Positions 16,343 to 25,045 of a stretch of DNA of 35,150 nucleotides are shown one piece after another. The translations under genes were made by a program, and so were the position numbers. The notes beneath the pieces are model-generated. The model made no database searches and was not told where the DNA came from. It saw nothing but the letters and a program-made list of their open reading frames with translations. This stretch comes from CAYNSB01 sp964399625 (GTDB lineage Bacteria > Planctomycetota > Phycisphaerae > Phycisphaerales > UBA1924), in assembly GCA_964399625.1 (NCBI GenBank), contig CAYNSB010000040.1:1-35150 (forward strand), read 5' to 3'. Positions within the stretch are counted from its first letter, which is position 1. Every line of letters begins with the position of its first letter.

Positions 16343-17275
16343 TCAGCTTCCGTAGGGGAACGTGTCGACTCCGCCCGAGCGTCCCCCCATCTTCTTGAGG
16401 AGGTCGAGGATCTGCTGTTGTCCGCCGTACTGCCCGAACGCGTTTCCGATCGTCGACAGCGCGGTGCCGGTGCCGGAGTACTGCGGGATGAAGGCCTGCC
16501 CGGACTGGCCCAGCCACGGGTTCATGGTGCCCGAGGTCTGGAGACCCGTCATGGCCTGCAGGGGCACCTGCCCGAGCTGGAGGTTCCGCTCGAGGTTCTG
16601 GCCCTGCAACTGCGTGCGCCCGCCCAGCCGGCCCGCCATGGTGTTCACGCGGTTGGTGCCGGCGCCCAGCACGCGATCGAGGTTCTCGCCCTGGATGGAG
16701 AGCTTCTGGCCCGTGGCCCCGCGCCGGATGTCCGCGACGGTGCCCGCCGCCTGATTCACGCCCAGCGTGCTGTTCCCCAGCCCGCGCGCCGCGGACTGCG
16801 AGGCGATCGAGCGCTGCGCCTCACGCGCGGAGCGGTCGGCGGTCTGGTCGATGAGCGAATCGGCCCCGCGCCCGTACTGGCCCGCCAGCCCCTGCAGCCT
16901 TGCGCCCTGGGCGTCGAGGAGCCCGGTGTTGCGGTCGTAATCGCGGAGCATCGCCTGGCCCTGGGTCTGGCCTTGCGATTGGAGCCCCCGGTACTGGCTG
17001 AGGATGCTCCCGCCGATGGAGTCGAGGAATCGTTTTTGCGCGGCGTCGCGCTCGGACTGCGGGAGCCAGCCGTTCGAGAGGTTGACGAGGTCCATGTAGG
17101 ACCCGCCGTAGAACGGCGTGCCCAGTCGCTGGGCCGCGGTGCCCGTCCGATTGTCGTACACGTCGCGGGCCTTGTGCTGCTCGGTCGTGTCGCCGCCCGC
17201 GCCAAGCAAACCACCCAGCGCCGACAGCCCGCCACCCAGCAGCGCCGCACCACCACCAGACCAAAAGCTCGTCAT
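16343..17275 (-). CDS. Gly/Gln-rich internal virion (ejection) protein candidate
   Basis: A 310-residue protein with a Gly-rich hydrophobic N-terminus (GGGAALLGGGLSALGGLLGAG, ~7-27) that could insert into a membrane, followed by Gln/Gly/Arg-rich amphipathic sequence. Small ejection proteins of podoviruses often have this composition. It opens a transcription block: the GCGACAGG leader begins 31 nt upstream and the SD GAGGG lies in the loop of a leader hairpin, 7 nt from the ATG. It heads the likely ejection-protein series. No specific family was recognised. Confidence 0.65.
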   Translation of the reverse strand: MTSFWSGGGAALLGGGLSALGGLLGAGGDTTEQHKARDVYDNRTGTAAQRLGTPFYGGSYMDLVNLSNGWLPQSERDAAQKRFLDSIGGSILSQYRGLQSQGQTQGQAMLRDYDRNTGLLDAQGARLQGLAGQYGRGADSLIDQTADRSAREAQRSIASQSAARGLGNSTLGVNQAAGTVADIRRGATGQKLSIQGENLDRVLGAGTNRVNTMAGRLGGRTQLQGQNLERNLQLGQVPLQAMTGLQTSGTMNPWLGQSGQAFIPQYSGTGTALSTIGNAFGQYGGQQQILDLLKKMGGRSGGVDTFPYGS

Positions 17276-17317
17276 GGCCGAACCCTCGCGGATTCGGACC
17301 TGTCGCGCGGAAGTCTA
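17276..17317 (-). promoter_or_regulatory. GCGACAGG leader upstream of the ejection block
   Basis: On the minus strand TAGACT (17317-17312, overlapping the previous stop) precedes GCGACAGG (17306-17299) by 5 nt. A hairpin with CCGAA and TTCGG arms (17297-17293 with 17282-17278) follows, its loop holding the SD. The motif starts 31 nt before the ATG. Confidence 0.5.
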
Positions 17318-17599
17318 GGACTGCTCGGCGGGCACCATGGCGCTGGTGCGTGATTGCGTCTCGATCTTGAAGGAATCGCCATCGAGTGCGGTGTCCGTCA
17401 CCACCGGAAAGCCCATGAACGCGATGGGTTTCATGCCGTTGAGAATGGCCGTCCTCTCTTCGCCGGTGAAATAGTTGGCCATCATGGAGCGCATGGACGC
17501 GTTTACCGTGGGGCTTACGCGGACCCATGTGTCGCGGTGCTCGCGTGCGTCGTGGTACCGAAGAACGCTCGCAATCTGCATGACGGCCTGCTCTGACAT
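17315..17599 (-). CDS. Small hypothetical protein
   Basis: A 94-residue protein. The ATG at 17599 has AAAGGGG upstream; a longer frame to 17698 adds only Arg-rich shadow sequence. It has a helical first half (MQIASVLRYHDAREH, MRSMMANYFTGEERTAIL) and a beta-like second half (IAFMGFPVVTD). It sits between the nozzle genes and the ejection block, and its stop overlaps the -10 of the next leader. No family was recognised. A small virion or assembly factor is plausible. Confidence 0.6.
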   Translation of the reverse strand: MSEQAVMQIASVLRYHDAREHRDTWVRVSPTVNASMRSMMANYFTGEERTAILNGMKPIAFMGFPVVTDTALDGDSFKIETQSRTSAMVPAEQS

Positions 17600-17642
17600 T
17601 GTTGCCCCTTTGACGTTCAAACGCGTTCGAGAGTGGGGGAGT

Positions 17643-18083
17643 CTACGCGAACGGGATGGCATCAGAGAACCACACCACGCCCTCGCACACCACCGCAACG
17701 TACACCGTGCCCGCCGTGGAGCGCGTCACGTTGAACTCCGCGAAACCCTGTTCGTTCGTCATGGCCCGAATGGAACCGCTTGAGTCCGAGCCCACCGCGA
17801 CGCCCGTCGCGACCGTGATGGATGGGTTGGACGCTGAGGGCGCGGTCCCGGGTCCTGCCGCGCTGCCCGCCCACGCTTCGAGCAACCGGGGCAAGCGCAC
17901 GGGTTGTCCGGTCCGGGCCGTGATCTGCACGCGGATTTTGCGGGTGTGGCTCACCTGGGCGTTGTAGGTGAACGAGACGGTGTGGAGCGGGCCCGCGAGC
18001 GCGCCCGCCACGTCCTGGGCGAACTGCGCGAGCTGCTGGGGAGTCGCGACCGACCCCCGCACGTTGGGGGTATCGAGGATCAC
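17643..18083 (-). CDS. Hypothetical structural protein, beta-rich
   Basis: A 146-residue protein starting at GTG that overlaps the nozzle gene stop (GTGA, 18083-18080), with GGAGGTG as SD. A short helical N-terminus (QQLAQFAQDVAGALAG) leads into alternating beta sequence (HTRKIRVQITART, GFAEFNVTRSTAGTVYVAVVC). This looks like an immunoglobulin-like or jelly-roll fold, common in tail accessory proteins. Close coupling to the nozzle gene suggests a tail component. Confidence 0.65.
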   Translation of the reverse strand: MILDTPNVRGSVATPQQLAQFAQDVAGALAGPLHTVSFTYNAQVSHTRKIRVQITARTGQPVRLPRLLEAWAGSAAGPGTAPSASNPSITVATGVAVGSDSSGSIRAMTNEQGFAEFNVTRSTAGTVYVAVVCEGVVWFSDAIPFA

Positions 18084-20095
18084 GCCACACCTCCGGGGCC
18101 TACCGCCTCATCCTGGGCTGGCGCTTGCGGTGGAGAGACGTTCGATTGGTTCGCGACCCCGCCGCCCGCGTTCTCTCCGTCCGGCGTTCGGGGTAGGCCC
18201 GCGCCCGCGGAGCCGCCGCCCCCCGTCTCGCCTCCACCGCCGCCACCACCTCCCCCGCCCGTGCCGGTGCTGATCGATCCTCCCGGGCCCGTCGTGGGAG
18301 CGGAGGGATTGCCCGGTGCCGTGGGCTGTCCTGGCGTGGAGGGGAAGAGGTCGATCTCCTTGGTGCGGGTGAAGTCCAGCCGGTCCGCGGAGGTGAACTG
18401 GATCTGCGCGGCCTCGAGCACGATCCGTTCATCGACGTTGATGGTCCGAAGCTCGATCGCGATCGCGGGCGAACGCACGGGCGCGGCGAGCACGGTGGAA
18501 AGCCCCGCGGTGCGCTTGAACGCGAGGATGGTGCGGGCCTGCGGGTCGCACGCCTCCTCGGGCGTCCGGCCCCCGTAGAACCGAACATCGCAGTTGCTGG
18601 ACCCTTCTCCAAGCTCGATGCGTGCGGACTCGATGAGCGTGTCGGCGCTGAGGTCTTCCTCCGCCGCGATCGTGAGGGTGGCGATCGAGGTGATCAGCTC
18701 GCCGTCGTCGTTGCGGGCGTCGGGATTGAACGTGCGCAGGTACCCGTCCCTGCAGCCCAGCACCACAAGATCACCCCACAGGCACGCCGACGTGGGCTCG
18801 TGGTCCGCCGCGAACGTGATGGGATAGAAGCCCTTGGTGGCGAAGTGGTAGTACCAGTGCGTCGTCGGGTTGCCGTCGCGACGCGTGAGGAAGATGTAGA
18901 CCCCGTTGCCCAGTCGATCTCCCACCACGATCACGTACCGCTGGTCCGCGTCGGAGAGTTCCATCCGCGCCGTGAGGGTGGGACGGCTGATCCTCTCCAC
19001 CAGCACGCCCCCGCCCGTGGCGTAGAACCCGATCGGCCCGTGGATGAGGCCCCGACCATCGGTGTCGAGCCGAGCGGCGTCCTTGCCGCTCACGCCCGAA
19101 TCACCGATCGGATCGATCGAGTACACGCTCCCCAGCGCCGGATCTCCCGACGCGTTGAAGAGCCTGGTGAGCCCGCCCACCAGCAGCGTGGTGTTCGTCA
19201 CGCTCAGGAGCATCCGCGCAGGCTCGCCGATCCGGGGCCCAACGGTGGGTCCGACCGAGAACGCGGCGCCCTGCTCCGTGCTGGAGTCGTCGAAATCGTC
19301 CTCATCGCCCGCGGCGCTGTAGCGCAGGTTCTGGCGGTTGTCCGCGTCCACGCCGATCACGCGATTGAGGTGCGATTCGATGAGCGTGAAGGGCGGGAGC
19401 GTCCCGCCGCCGGCGCCGGTTCTGCTCCACTGCGTGACCTTCATCAGCACGGGGTCAAACTTCTTGTGCGATCCCGCGCCGTCGACGATCAGGAGCTTCT
19501 GGTAGTACTCCGTGGAGTCGATGTCCGCCGTGGCGGATGTCGCCCTGCCGTCGATGAACCGGATGGAGTTCACGTCCTCCGCCGCCCACAGCTGACCGCC
19601 GCCGATCGCCGCGAGCACCTTGGCGGCGCTGACCGTGCGCGCGACCAGCGTCCACAGGTCAAACCCGAGCACGACCGCCCCGGAGGTCGTCGACACGAAC
19701 CCTACATAGGGCTGCGAGGCGTAGAGGTCGTCGTCGGGCACCGTGTAGGCCACGGGCGTCAGGGCCCCGTTGAGGTACACGGTGATCTTGCGGTCGCTGA
19801 CCCGCACGTCGATGGTCGTCGTCGTTGAGGGCGCCACGCCGTGGGCGTTGGTGGAAAGGGCGGAGCCCGGCGTGCCGTACCGGACGCGCCGGATGATGAG
19901 GTTCGAGCCCTCGATGCCCACCTCGTACCCGCAATGGCCCTCGGGCGATGACATCACCATCGCCTTGGCCTTGTCGGCCACGCTGCTCATGCGGAGCGTG
20001 ACGGCGTAGTTGGTGCCCTGCTTGGTGGCGGACATCACGCACTCGCGCGCGGTGCCGGACTTGAGCCACACGCCGTTGGTGATCGCCCAGCTCAT
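18080..20095 (-). CDS. Tail nozzle protein, second propeller component (gp12-like)
   Basis: A 671-residue protein; its ATG overlaps the stop of the upstream propeller gene (ATGA, 20095-20092). Residues ~1-155 look like a concanavalin/laminin-G type beta-sandwich (YEVGIEGSNLIIRRV, VYLNGALTPVAYTV). The following ~400 residues have the propeller signature seen in podovirus nozzle proteins (SHLNRVIGVDADNRQNLRYSAAGDEDDFDD, WYYHFATKGFYPI). The last ~110 residues are a disordered Gly/Pro/Ser tail with a run of about ten glycines. Nozzle proteins cap the adaptor and gate DNA release. Co-occurrence with the N-terminal nozzle segment in the upstream gene suggests that the two form one structure. Confidence 0.7.
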   Translation of the reverse strand: MSWAITNGVWLKSGTARECVMSATKQGTNYAVTLRMSSVADKAKAMVMSSPEGHCGYEVGIEGSNLIIRRVRYGTPGSALSTNAHGVAPSTTTTIDVRVSDRKITVYLNGALTPVAYTVPDDDLYASQPYVGFVSTTSGAVVLGFDLWTLVARTVSAAKVLAAIGGGQLWAAEDVNSIRFIDGRATSATADIDSTEYYQKLLIVDGAGSHKKFDPVLMKVTQWSRTGAGGGTLPPFTLIESHLNRVIGVDADNRQNLRYSAAGDEDDFDDSSTEQGAAFSVGPTVGPRIGEPARMLLSVTNTTLLVGGLTRLFNASGDPALGSVYSIDPIGDSGVSGKDAARLDTDGRGLIHGPIGFYATGGGVLVERISRPTLTARMELSDADQRYVIVVGDRLGNGVYIFLTRRDGNPTTHWYYHFATKGFYPITFAADHEPTSACLWGDLVVLGCRDGYLRTFNPDARNDDGELITSIATLTIAAEEDLSADTLIESARIELGEGSSNCDVRFYGGRTPEEACDPQARTILAFKRTAGLSTVLAAPVRSPAIAIELRTINVDERIVLEAAQIQFTSADRLDFTRTKEIDLFPSTPGQPTAPGNPSAPTTGPGGSISTGTGGGGGGGGGGETGGGGSAGAGLPRTPDGENAGGGVANQSNVSPPQAPAQDEAVGPGGVA

Positions 20096-21708
20096 AGACG
20101 ATCACCCCCAATGATGAGGCGCCCGTCCCGCATGGCCGCGACGCACGACACGCCGATCGCGCCCAGGTCGTCGACCGCGTACATCACGCGCGCGGTGGTG
20201 GGATCGAGCTTCCAGAGCTGGGCGTTGGCCCCGCCAGCGCCGGGCCACGCCGTCGATCGGTCGCCCCCGACCAGCACGCCGCGGTCGATGGGGTCGGTCC
20301 TCATGCACCCCTCCCTCACCGTCGCCTGTGTGCCGGCGGTGTGGAGGGCGGTGGACCACACGGGCGAGAGGTCCGCCATCTTCAGGGCCTGCACGTTCAC
20401 GCCCGTGGGATTGCAGCGCCCTCCGACGAACACCAGCCCATCGGTGTTGCTCAGGCAGATTGCTTGCAGCGTGGGAAAGTCGCTGGGGCTGATGGGCACG
20501 TCGTTCTGCATCCCCAGAACGCCCACCTCGACGATGGAGTCGATGTCCACCTCCTTGAGCATCGTCCCCGTGGGCGACAGCTTGAAGACGGTGATCGGGT
20601 AGGTGGATGACAGGTCCGGCGGGTACGTCGAGTTGGGACCCGCCCCGGCGTTGCAGCGGGTGCCGTAGACGTTGCCCGTGCTGTCCACGGCCATCGAGGT
20701 GATGAGGCATCCGCGGGGCTTCTGAACGCTGCAGTCCGCGATCCGGCAATACTGGTGGTCCGCTTCATAGACGGGGTCCGAGGCGGCGAGCTTGATCCCG
20801 AACTGGAGCTGGGTGAAGACCGGCGTGGTCGCGTAGGAGTCTCGGGGCACCTGGAAGAGCATGATGCCCGACCGAAAGTTGCGGGCGTAGAAGCCCGCGG
20901 TGAGCGTGGTGCCGTTGGGCAGGGTGCCGCTCGAGTTGGTCGCCCCGTCGAACGCGAGGTAGACAAGGTCCCGGCCCGCGGCATCGCGACGGTACACGAC
21001 CGCGACCATCTGGCTCGCCCACCCGTTCGCGTTGGTGTTGGCGACGATGGCGCCCGTGTCGTTGCGGAGCGCGTAGAGGCGGGGCTGGGCGCCCGTGCCC
21101 GAGCACGCGCACGCGACCAGCGTGTAGAGCTCCGACACCGCGATCGCGTTCACGAACTGGTCGAAGGTCGCGCTGATCTTGGTCTGCCAGAGCTCCGCGC
21201 CAGTCACGGGGTTCCGACCGCTGACCCGCACGCACGCCCGGCCCGTGCCGTCCGTGTAGTTGCACCCCAGCGCGACGAAGTCCTGCGTGGAGTGCCTGCC
21301 GATCGCCACGACGGGCGGCGCCGTGCCCCCTCCGTCCCCGCTCACGTCCACCGCGGTCGCGTACCTGAACAGCGGGGGAGTGCCCGTGTCGAAGCCGAAG
21401 ACGTTGCCCGCGATCGCCCCGCTCGGGTAGGCGGTTCCGTCGTCGAGCGGCTTGCGGGTGTCGGGCACATAGCCCGCCACGGCGTTGGCGCGCGTGACGG
21501 TGTCGACACGCTGCACGGGCGCGCCGATCTTGGCGGTGAAGAGCTTGACCAGCCCCGGTCGGGTCGCCAGTCGCCTGCGGCCCGTGCCGGGGTCGGTGGG
21601 CACCATGTTCACCAGAGACTGCACGGGCGCGTACAGGTCCGGCTTCTCGCGGAACGGCTGTGCGTCGGCGACGCCGCCGTAGGGCGGCTGCAGACGTTTC
21701 TGAGGCAT
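20092..21708 (-). CDS. Tail nozzle protein, first component (gp12-like N-terminus plus propeller)
   Basis: A 538-residue protein with SD AGGAGG (7 nt) that overlaps the previous gene's end. Its N-terminus (residues ~7-57: PPYGGVADAQPF, then APVQSLVNMVPT and RRRLATRPGLVKLF) is the typical opening of podovirus tail tubular protein B, where a conserved N-terminal arm is followed by a numbered list of genome-like positions and RRLATRPG. The rest is repeated beta-propeller blades resembling quinoprotein-type repeats (AVDSTGNVYGTRC, GRLIIGGDRL). Many cysteines occur, unusual for a nozzle. Together with the next gene it would form the tail tube end. Confidence 0.72.
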   Translation of the reverse strand: MPQKRLQPPYGGVADAQPFREKPDLYAPVQSLVNMVPTDPGTGRRRLATRPGLVKLFTAKIGAPVQRVDTVTRANAVAGYVPDTRKPLDDGTAYPSGAIAGNVFGFDTGTPPLFRYATAVDVSGDGGGTAPPVVAIGRHSTQDFVALGCNYTDGTGRACVRVSGRNPVTGAELWQTKISATFDQFVNAIAVSELYTLVACACSGTGAQPRLYALRNDTGAIVANTNANGWASQMVAVVYRRDAAGRDLVYLAFDGATNSSGTLPNGTTLTAGFYARNFRSGIMLFQVPRDSYATTPVFTQLQFGIKLAASDPVYEADHQYCRIADCSVQKPRGCLITSMAVDSTGNVYGTRCNAGAGPNSTYPPDLSSTYPITVFKLSPTGTMLKEVDIDSIVEVGVLGMQNDVPISPSDFPTLQAICLSNTDGLVFVGGRCNPTGVNVQALKMADLSPVWSTALHTAGTQATVREGCMRTDPIDRGVLVGGDRSTAWPGAGGANAQLWKLDPTTARVMYAVDDLGAIGVSCVAAMRDGRLIIGGDRL

Positions 21709-21718
21709 CGCCGGCCTC

Positions 21719-22405
21719 CTACCTCTCCGTCATGTCCCGGAAGTTGACGTGCCGGTTGAAGCGGAGCGCGGCGCCGTACAGGGTCACGGCGGCGGTGGCG
21801 TGCGCACCGGGCGTCAGGACCAGCATGCAGAGTTGGCCGGGCCTCAGACCCTTGCCCGTGAAGCGGACCAGCACCTTGTCCCTGATCCCGTCGCCCGCGG
21901 TGGGCGCCGGAGTGGTGTTGTCGGGCGTGACCATCGCCAGCGCGACGGTCGCGGGCGTGATGAGCGCTTGGTTGGCGCTGTTGTTGTTGCTCGGGTTGAT
22001 CGTGAGGTGTCCAACGCCGGCGGAGACCTGGTTGGTCGCCCGGTGCCCGCCGTTGAGGACTGCGAGCTCGCACTTGAGCGCGAAGTTGGCATCGCCGGCG
22101 GAGATGTCGTACTCCACCGCAAGCTCGTCCCGCTCGGAGTTGTACTGCTGAGGCACGCGGAAGGGGATGACCGCCGACGCCACGCACGCCGTGTCCCACA
22201 CGACCACGGGGTAGCCCGGCATCGTGCCCGAGGCGAGGACCACCGCGTAGTGCGCCGCCGTGGTGCCGCCCGTGCCGCCCGTCGAGGCCAGGGGCGCGCC
22301 GTTCGAGAAGGCGTCGGTGATGATGATCGGCTGGAAGTCCGAGTACCCCAGCTGGTGCTCGGCCTCGTGGAGAACCTGCTCGATGTTGTACGGGCATGCT
22401 TGCAT
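21719..22405 (-). CDS. Hypothetical tail/head-completion protein
   Basis: A 228-residue protein with SD GGAGGAG (~9 nt), starting 3 nt after the adaptor gene stop. It is rich in Thr, Ala, Gly and Asn with many predicted beta strands (HYAVVLASG, ERDELAVEYDIS, DKVLVRFTGKGL). It lies between adaptor and nozzle genes, so a virion role such as a minor tail-hub or connector protein is likely. No family was recognised. Confidence 0.65.
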   Translation of the reverse strand: MQACPYNIEQVLHEAEHQLGYSDFQPIIITDAFSNGAPLASTGGTGGTTAAHYAVVLASGTMPGYPVVVWDTACVASAVIPFRVPQQYNSERDELAVEYDISAGDANFALKCELAVLNGGHRATNQVSAGVGHLTINPSNNNSANQALITPATVALAMVTPDNTTPAPTAGDGIRDKVLVRFTGKGLRPGQLCMLVLTPGAHATAAVTLYGAALRFNRHVNFRDMTER

Positions 22406-22408
22406 GGC

Positions 22409-23233
22409 TCAGACTCCTCCGCTGTACGCGGAATACGGCGTGTCGCCCACCAGGGAGAGGGGCGCGACGCCGGGATAAATCTTGGATCGTCCGGGCAGGG
22501 GAAGGCCCGGCATGGCGGTTCCCAGCGTCTGGGGCTTGAGCTCACCCTCGGCGCGGATCGAGGCGTCGAGCTCGTCCGCGGCCATCTGGACGTTGTCGGG
22601 GGTGCGCTTGAGGCGGGCGATCGCCCACTTCTCGATGAGCGAATCGTGCATGGGCCCCAGGGCGTGAAGTTCCGAGTGGTCCTGCATGGGCCGCACGAAC
22701 CGCTTCACGCGGCTCCGCAGCACATAGGTCTGATCGGGGCGGGGCCACACGATCAAGTGGAACTCGGCGCGGGCCTTGGTGGCGTCGGTGGGGATGGGCG
22801 CGGGATACAGCGCGGCCAGTAGCGGCGGGCCCACCCGCGTGGGGTTCTGCAGCGCGACGCGCTCGTAGCTTGTGTCCTGCGCCCGCCCGCTGAACGTGCC
22901 GGCGGAGTCCTGCCACGTCCATCCCCGGATCGCGCACGGTCCGTAGATCGGGAAGGCGTAGACGTTGTTCTGCTGGTTGACGCACGCGGGGTCCTTGCCG
23001 CTGGCGTCGAGATTGATCTCCACCAGCGGGGACAGGTACGTCCAGTCGTATCGCTTCGCCAGTTCCGCGACGGAGTCGTTGATCGCGCGTTCGCACCGAT
23101 TGAGGATCTGCGCGTCGGACGGGACCGCCGCGATCGATGCCGTTGAGGTCGGGTCGTAGGACGCCCAGCCCATCGCCTCGGCGACGCGGATGATGAGGTC
23201 TCCGAAGGTCAGGCTGGAAGCGATGGTGCTCAT
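22409..23233 (-). CDS. Head-to-tail adaptor protein (gp11/tail tubular A-like)
   Basis: A 274-residue protein. Residues ~43-67 carry the pattern typical of podovirus adaptors: a helix ILNRCERAINDSVAELAKRY followed by DWTYLSPL. The rest alternates beta sequence with a long helix ending LIEKWAIARLKRTPDNVQMA. Adaptors form the ring that docks beneath the portal and carries the nozzle. Order (portal, scaffold, capsid, adaptor, nozzle) matches T7-like and related phages. The SD (GGGGA, ~10 nt upstream) lies in the right arm of a 15-bp inverted repeat, so its translation may be structure-controlled. Confidence 0.75.
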   Translation of the reverse strand: MSTIASSLTFGDLIIRVAEAMGWASYDPTSTASIAAVPSDAQILNRCERAINDSVAELAKRYDWTYLSPLVEINLDASGKDPACVNQQNNVYAFPIYGPCAIRGWTWQDSAGTFSGRAQDTSYERVALQNPTRVGPPLLAALYPAPIPTDATKARAEFHLIVWPRPDQTYVLRSRVKRFVRPMQDHSELHALGPMHDSLIEKWAIARLKRTPDNVQMAADELDASIRAEGELKPQTLGTAMPGLPLPGRSKIYPGVAPLSLVGDTPYSAYSGGV

Positions 23234-23242
23234 GGATCAAGA

Positions 23243-23310
23243 ATCCCCGCTGGCGCGGTGCTCGTATCAACCCGCGACAGGTCCCGTGTTTGTGTCGCGC
23301 CAGCGGGGAT
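23243..23310. promoter_or_regulatory. Perfect 15-bp inverted repeat before the adaptor gene
   Basis: ATCCCCGCTGGCGCG (23243-23257) and its exact complement (23296-23310) flank a 38-nt loop. The loop holds an inverted copy of GCGACAGG (23274-23281 on plus) and a nested 7-bp repeat CGCGACA (23273-23279) / TGTCGCG (23293-23299) that would compete with the outer stem. TTTTT at 23312-23316 follows on the plus strand. On the minus strand it separates capsid from adaptor genes and covers the adaptor SD. It may act as terminator, attenuator or RNA-processing site. Confidence 0.7.
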
Positions 23311-23315
23311 GTTTT

Positions 23316-23855
23316 TCAGCCGAGGTTCGTGAATCCGAAGTCCACCGGCGTGAGGAACGGCGCGGTGGTCTGGGGTGAGACGCTCAGGCGGGCGCGGCCC
23401 CGCACGCGGATCAGGAACGCGCTCATCAGGGAGGTGATGTTGGCCGGGGCCGCGGTCAGGCCCTGCAGGTAGAACTGGTCGTTCACCGTGACGAGGTCTT
23501 GGGTGGGCGCCAGCGCGGACAGGTCGCCCTTGACGAGCACGTTCACGTTCACGCCCTTGCGGCTGACCGTGATCATGCCCGGGATGGCGTTGCCGTTGGC
23601 GTCCAGGGTCCCGACCTGGCCCTGGGCCGTGAGCGGCAGACCGACCACGAACGCGCTGGGCAGCGCCGCGTTGGTGGACTCGGTCCGCGTGCACTCGGGA
23701 TGCACGCCTCCGTTGCCTCGCTGGTTGTACCCCAGCGCCACCACGGAGCCGACCTGCAGCGCCGTGGTGATCTTCGTGGTGCCGTCTTCCTTGACGCCGG
23801 TGTAGTACCACTGCTCCTCAGCGTCGATTCCGTTCCAAACAGGTGCCTTGGGCAT
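23316..23855 (-). CDS. Capsid-associated (decoration-like) protein
   Basis: A 179-residue protein directly downstream of the capsid gene, with SD AGGAG. It is mainly beta sequence (SVVALGYNQRGN, GMITVSRKGVNVNVLVKGDL, FLIRVRGRARLSV). Small beta-rich proteins next to the major capsid gene are often decoration or cement proteins that stabilise the expanded shell. No family motif was recognised. It could also be a minor head protein. It ends just before the 15-bp inverted repeat. Confidence 0.6.
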   Translation of the reverse strand: MPKAPVWNGIDAEEQWYYTGVKEDGTTKITTALQVGSVVALGYNQRGNGGVHPECTRTESTNAALPSAFVVGLPLTAQGQVGTLDANGNAIPGMITVSRKGVNVNVLVKGDLSALAPTQDLVTVNDQFYLQGLTAAPANITSLMSAFLIRVRGRARLSVSPQTTAPFLTPVDFGFTNLG

Positions 23856-23909
23856 TTGCGATTCTCCTGCGGTGTGATCCGCGGGGCTTGGTGTGCTGGG
23901 CGTGTCGGG

Positions 23910-25016
23910 TTACCGGGGCAGGTTGAGGCAGTAGCCGGCCTTGCGGCGGTTGCGGCAGTAGATGCGGGCCATGGTCGTGATGTTCATCCGGAAGCTCGTC
24001 CCGTTCTCGCCGATCGGGAACGCGTCGGACTGGTCCATGAACATCCCGCCGATGATCTCGCCGTACACCTGCTCGGAGTTGAGACCCACGAACGGCTTGA
24101 ACGAGATCGTGTCGAACGCGGGCTCGTGCGCGACCGGGATGCCGTTGTGCTCCAGGTGCCAGAACCGATTCACGTCCGCGGTGTTCGCCTTGGTGACGCC
24201 GAAGTTGTCGGGCCCGAGGTTGGACAACCTCATGAGCTGCATGTAGTCGTCCTTGCCGCAGAACTTCATCGAGCGCCCGCGAACGTCCACCGCCTCCTGC
24301 GTGGAGGACACGCCCGTGAGGGACTCGAAGCTGAGCGAGAGGTCCGCGCGGGCCACGCGCTGGAGCTCGCTGGAGTCCAGCGTGCCGTTGCGGTTGCCGT
24401 TGTACGAGCGGTGGTTGAAGTTGCGGGGCAGCGAGGCATCGATGTTGAAGATCGTGCTGGTCGTCGTCCCGTCGTCGTTGGTGATCTGCGAGCCCGAGAA
24501 GTTGCCCAGGTAGTCCACCACGCCGATCGCGGTCGGGCTGACCACCGCGAAGATGTTGTTCCAGTTCGCCCACAGGGGGTCGCTGGTGTCCTTGGTGGGC
24601 TGGTTGAGCTTGAGCGACCAGGTCTGGGCGTGCTCGAGGTGCGCGGTCTCGGCGCGCTCAGTCATGAGCTTCCAGTACTGCTCCTTGCCGCCGTTCTGAC
24701 GCTCCTCGATGGTGTCGTAGACGAAGTGCGTCTGGAACGTGGTGCCATCGAAGCGGGCCTTCTCAAAGATCTCGGGCAGCACGCTGGGCGCGAGCGCGTA
24801 GGGTCCCACGGGACGGAACGTCACCGGGGTCCGCATCTGGATTCCCAGCTCCTTCTGGTAGCTGTCGTCGAGCTGCTTGCCGCGCTCGAAGAGCATCTTC
24901 AGGACGGGCGCGGCGCGCAGGTCCTGGTTGCGCGTGATTTTGGGATCACGCTTGGGCCTGAGCGAGAGGCTCAGATCGCGCAGATTGATCGTCTGAAACC
25001 CGTTGAACTGAGACAC
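23910..25016 (-). CDS. Major capsid protein (HK97-fold candidate)
   Basis: A 368-residue protein starting at GTG with AGGAG 7 nt upstream. It follows the scaffold gene by 29 nt, the standard arrangement. The N-terminal ~100 residues include a charged helical arm (ILERGKQLDDS-like region) and PVTFRPVGPYALAPSV. The middle carries long helix and beta segments (TAHLEHAQTWSLKLNQP, TTSTIFNIDASLPRN). The C-terminus is basic (YCRNRRKAGYCLNLPR). Size, context and lack of other candidates support the major shell protein. No prohead protease is seen, in keeping with a separate scaffold. Confidence 0.85.
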   Translation of the reverse strand: MSQFNGFQTINLRDLSLSLRPKRDPKITRNQDLRAAPVLKMLFERGKQLDDSYQKELGIQMRTPVTFRPVGPYALAPSVLPEIFEKARFDGTTFQTHFVYDTIEERQNGGKEQYWKLMTERAETAHLEHAQTWSLKLNQPTKDTSDPLWANWNNIFAVVSPTAIGVVDYLGNFSGSQITNDDGTTTSTIFNIDASLPRNFNHRSYNGNRNGTLDSSELQRVARADLSLSFESLTGVSSTQEAVDVRGRSMKFCGKDDYMQLMRLSNLGPDNFGVTKANTADVNRFWHLEHNGIPVAHEPAFDTISFKPFVGLNSEQVYGEIIGGMFMDQSDAFPIGENGTSFRMNITTMARIYCRNRRKAGYCLNLPR

Positions 25017-25045
25017 TGGCGGCTCCTGCGCGTCCTACGCGCCGG

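Noticed and set aside
23243..23316. Simple plus-strand intrinsic terminator
   Set aside because: Hairpin plus TTTTT would fit, but no plus-strand gene feeds it. A bidirectional or minus-strand regulatory role is more likely.
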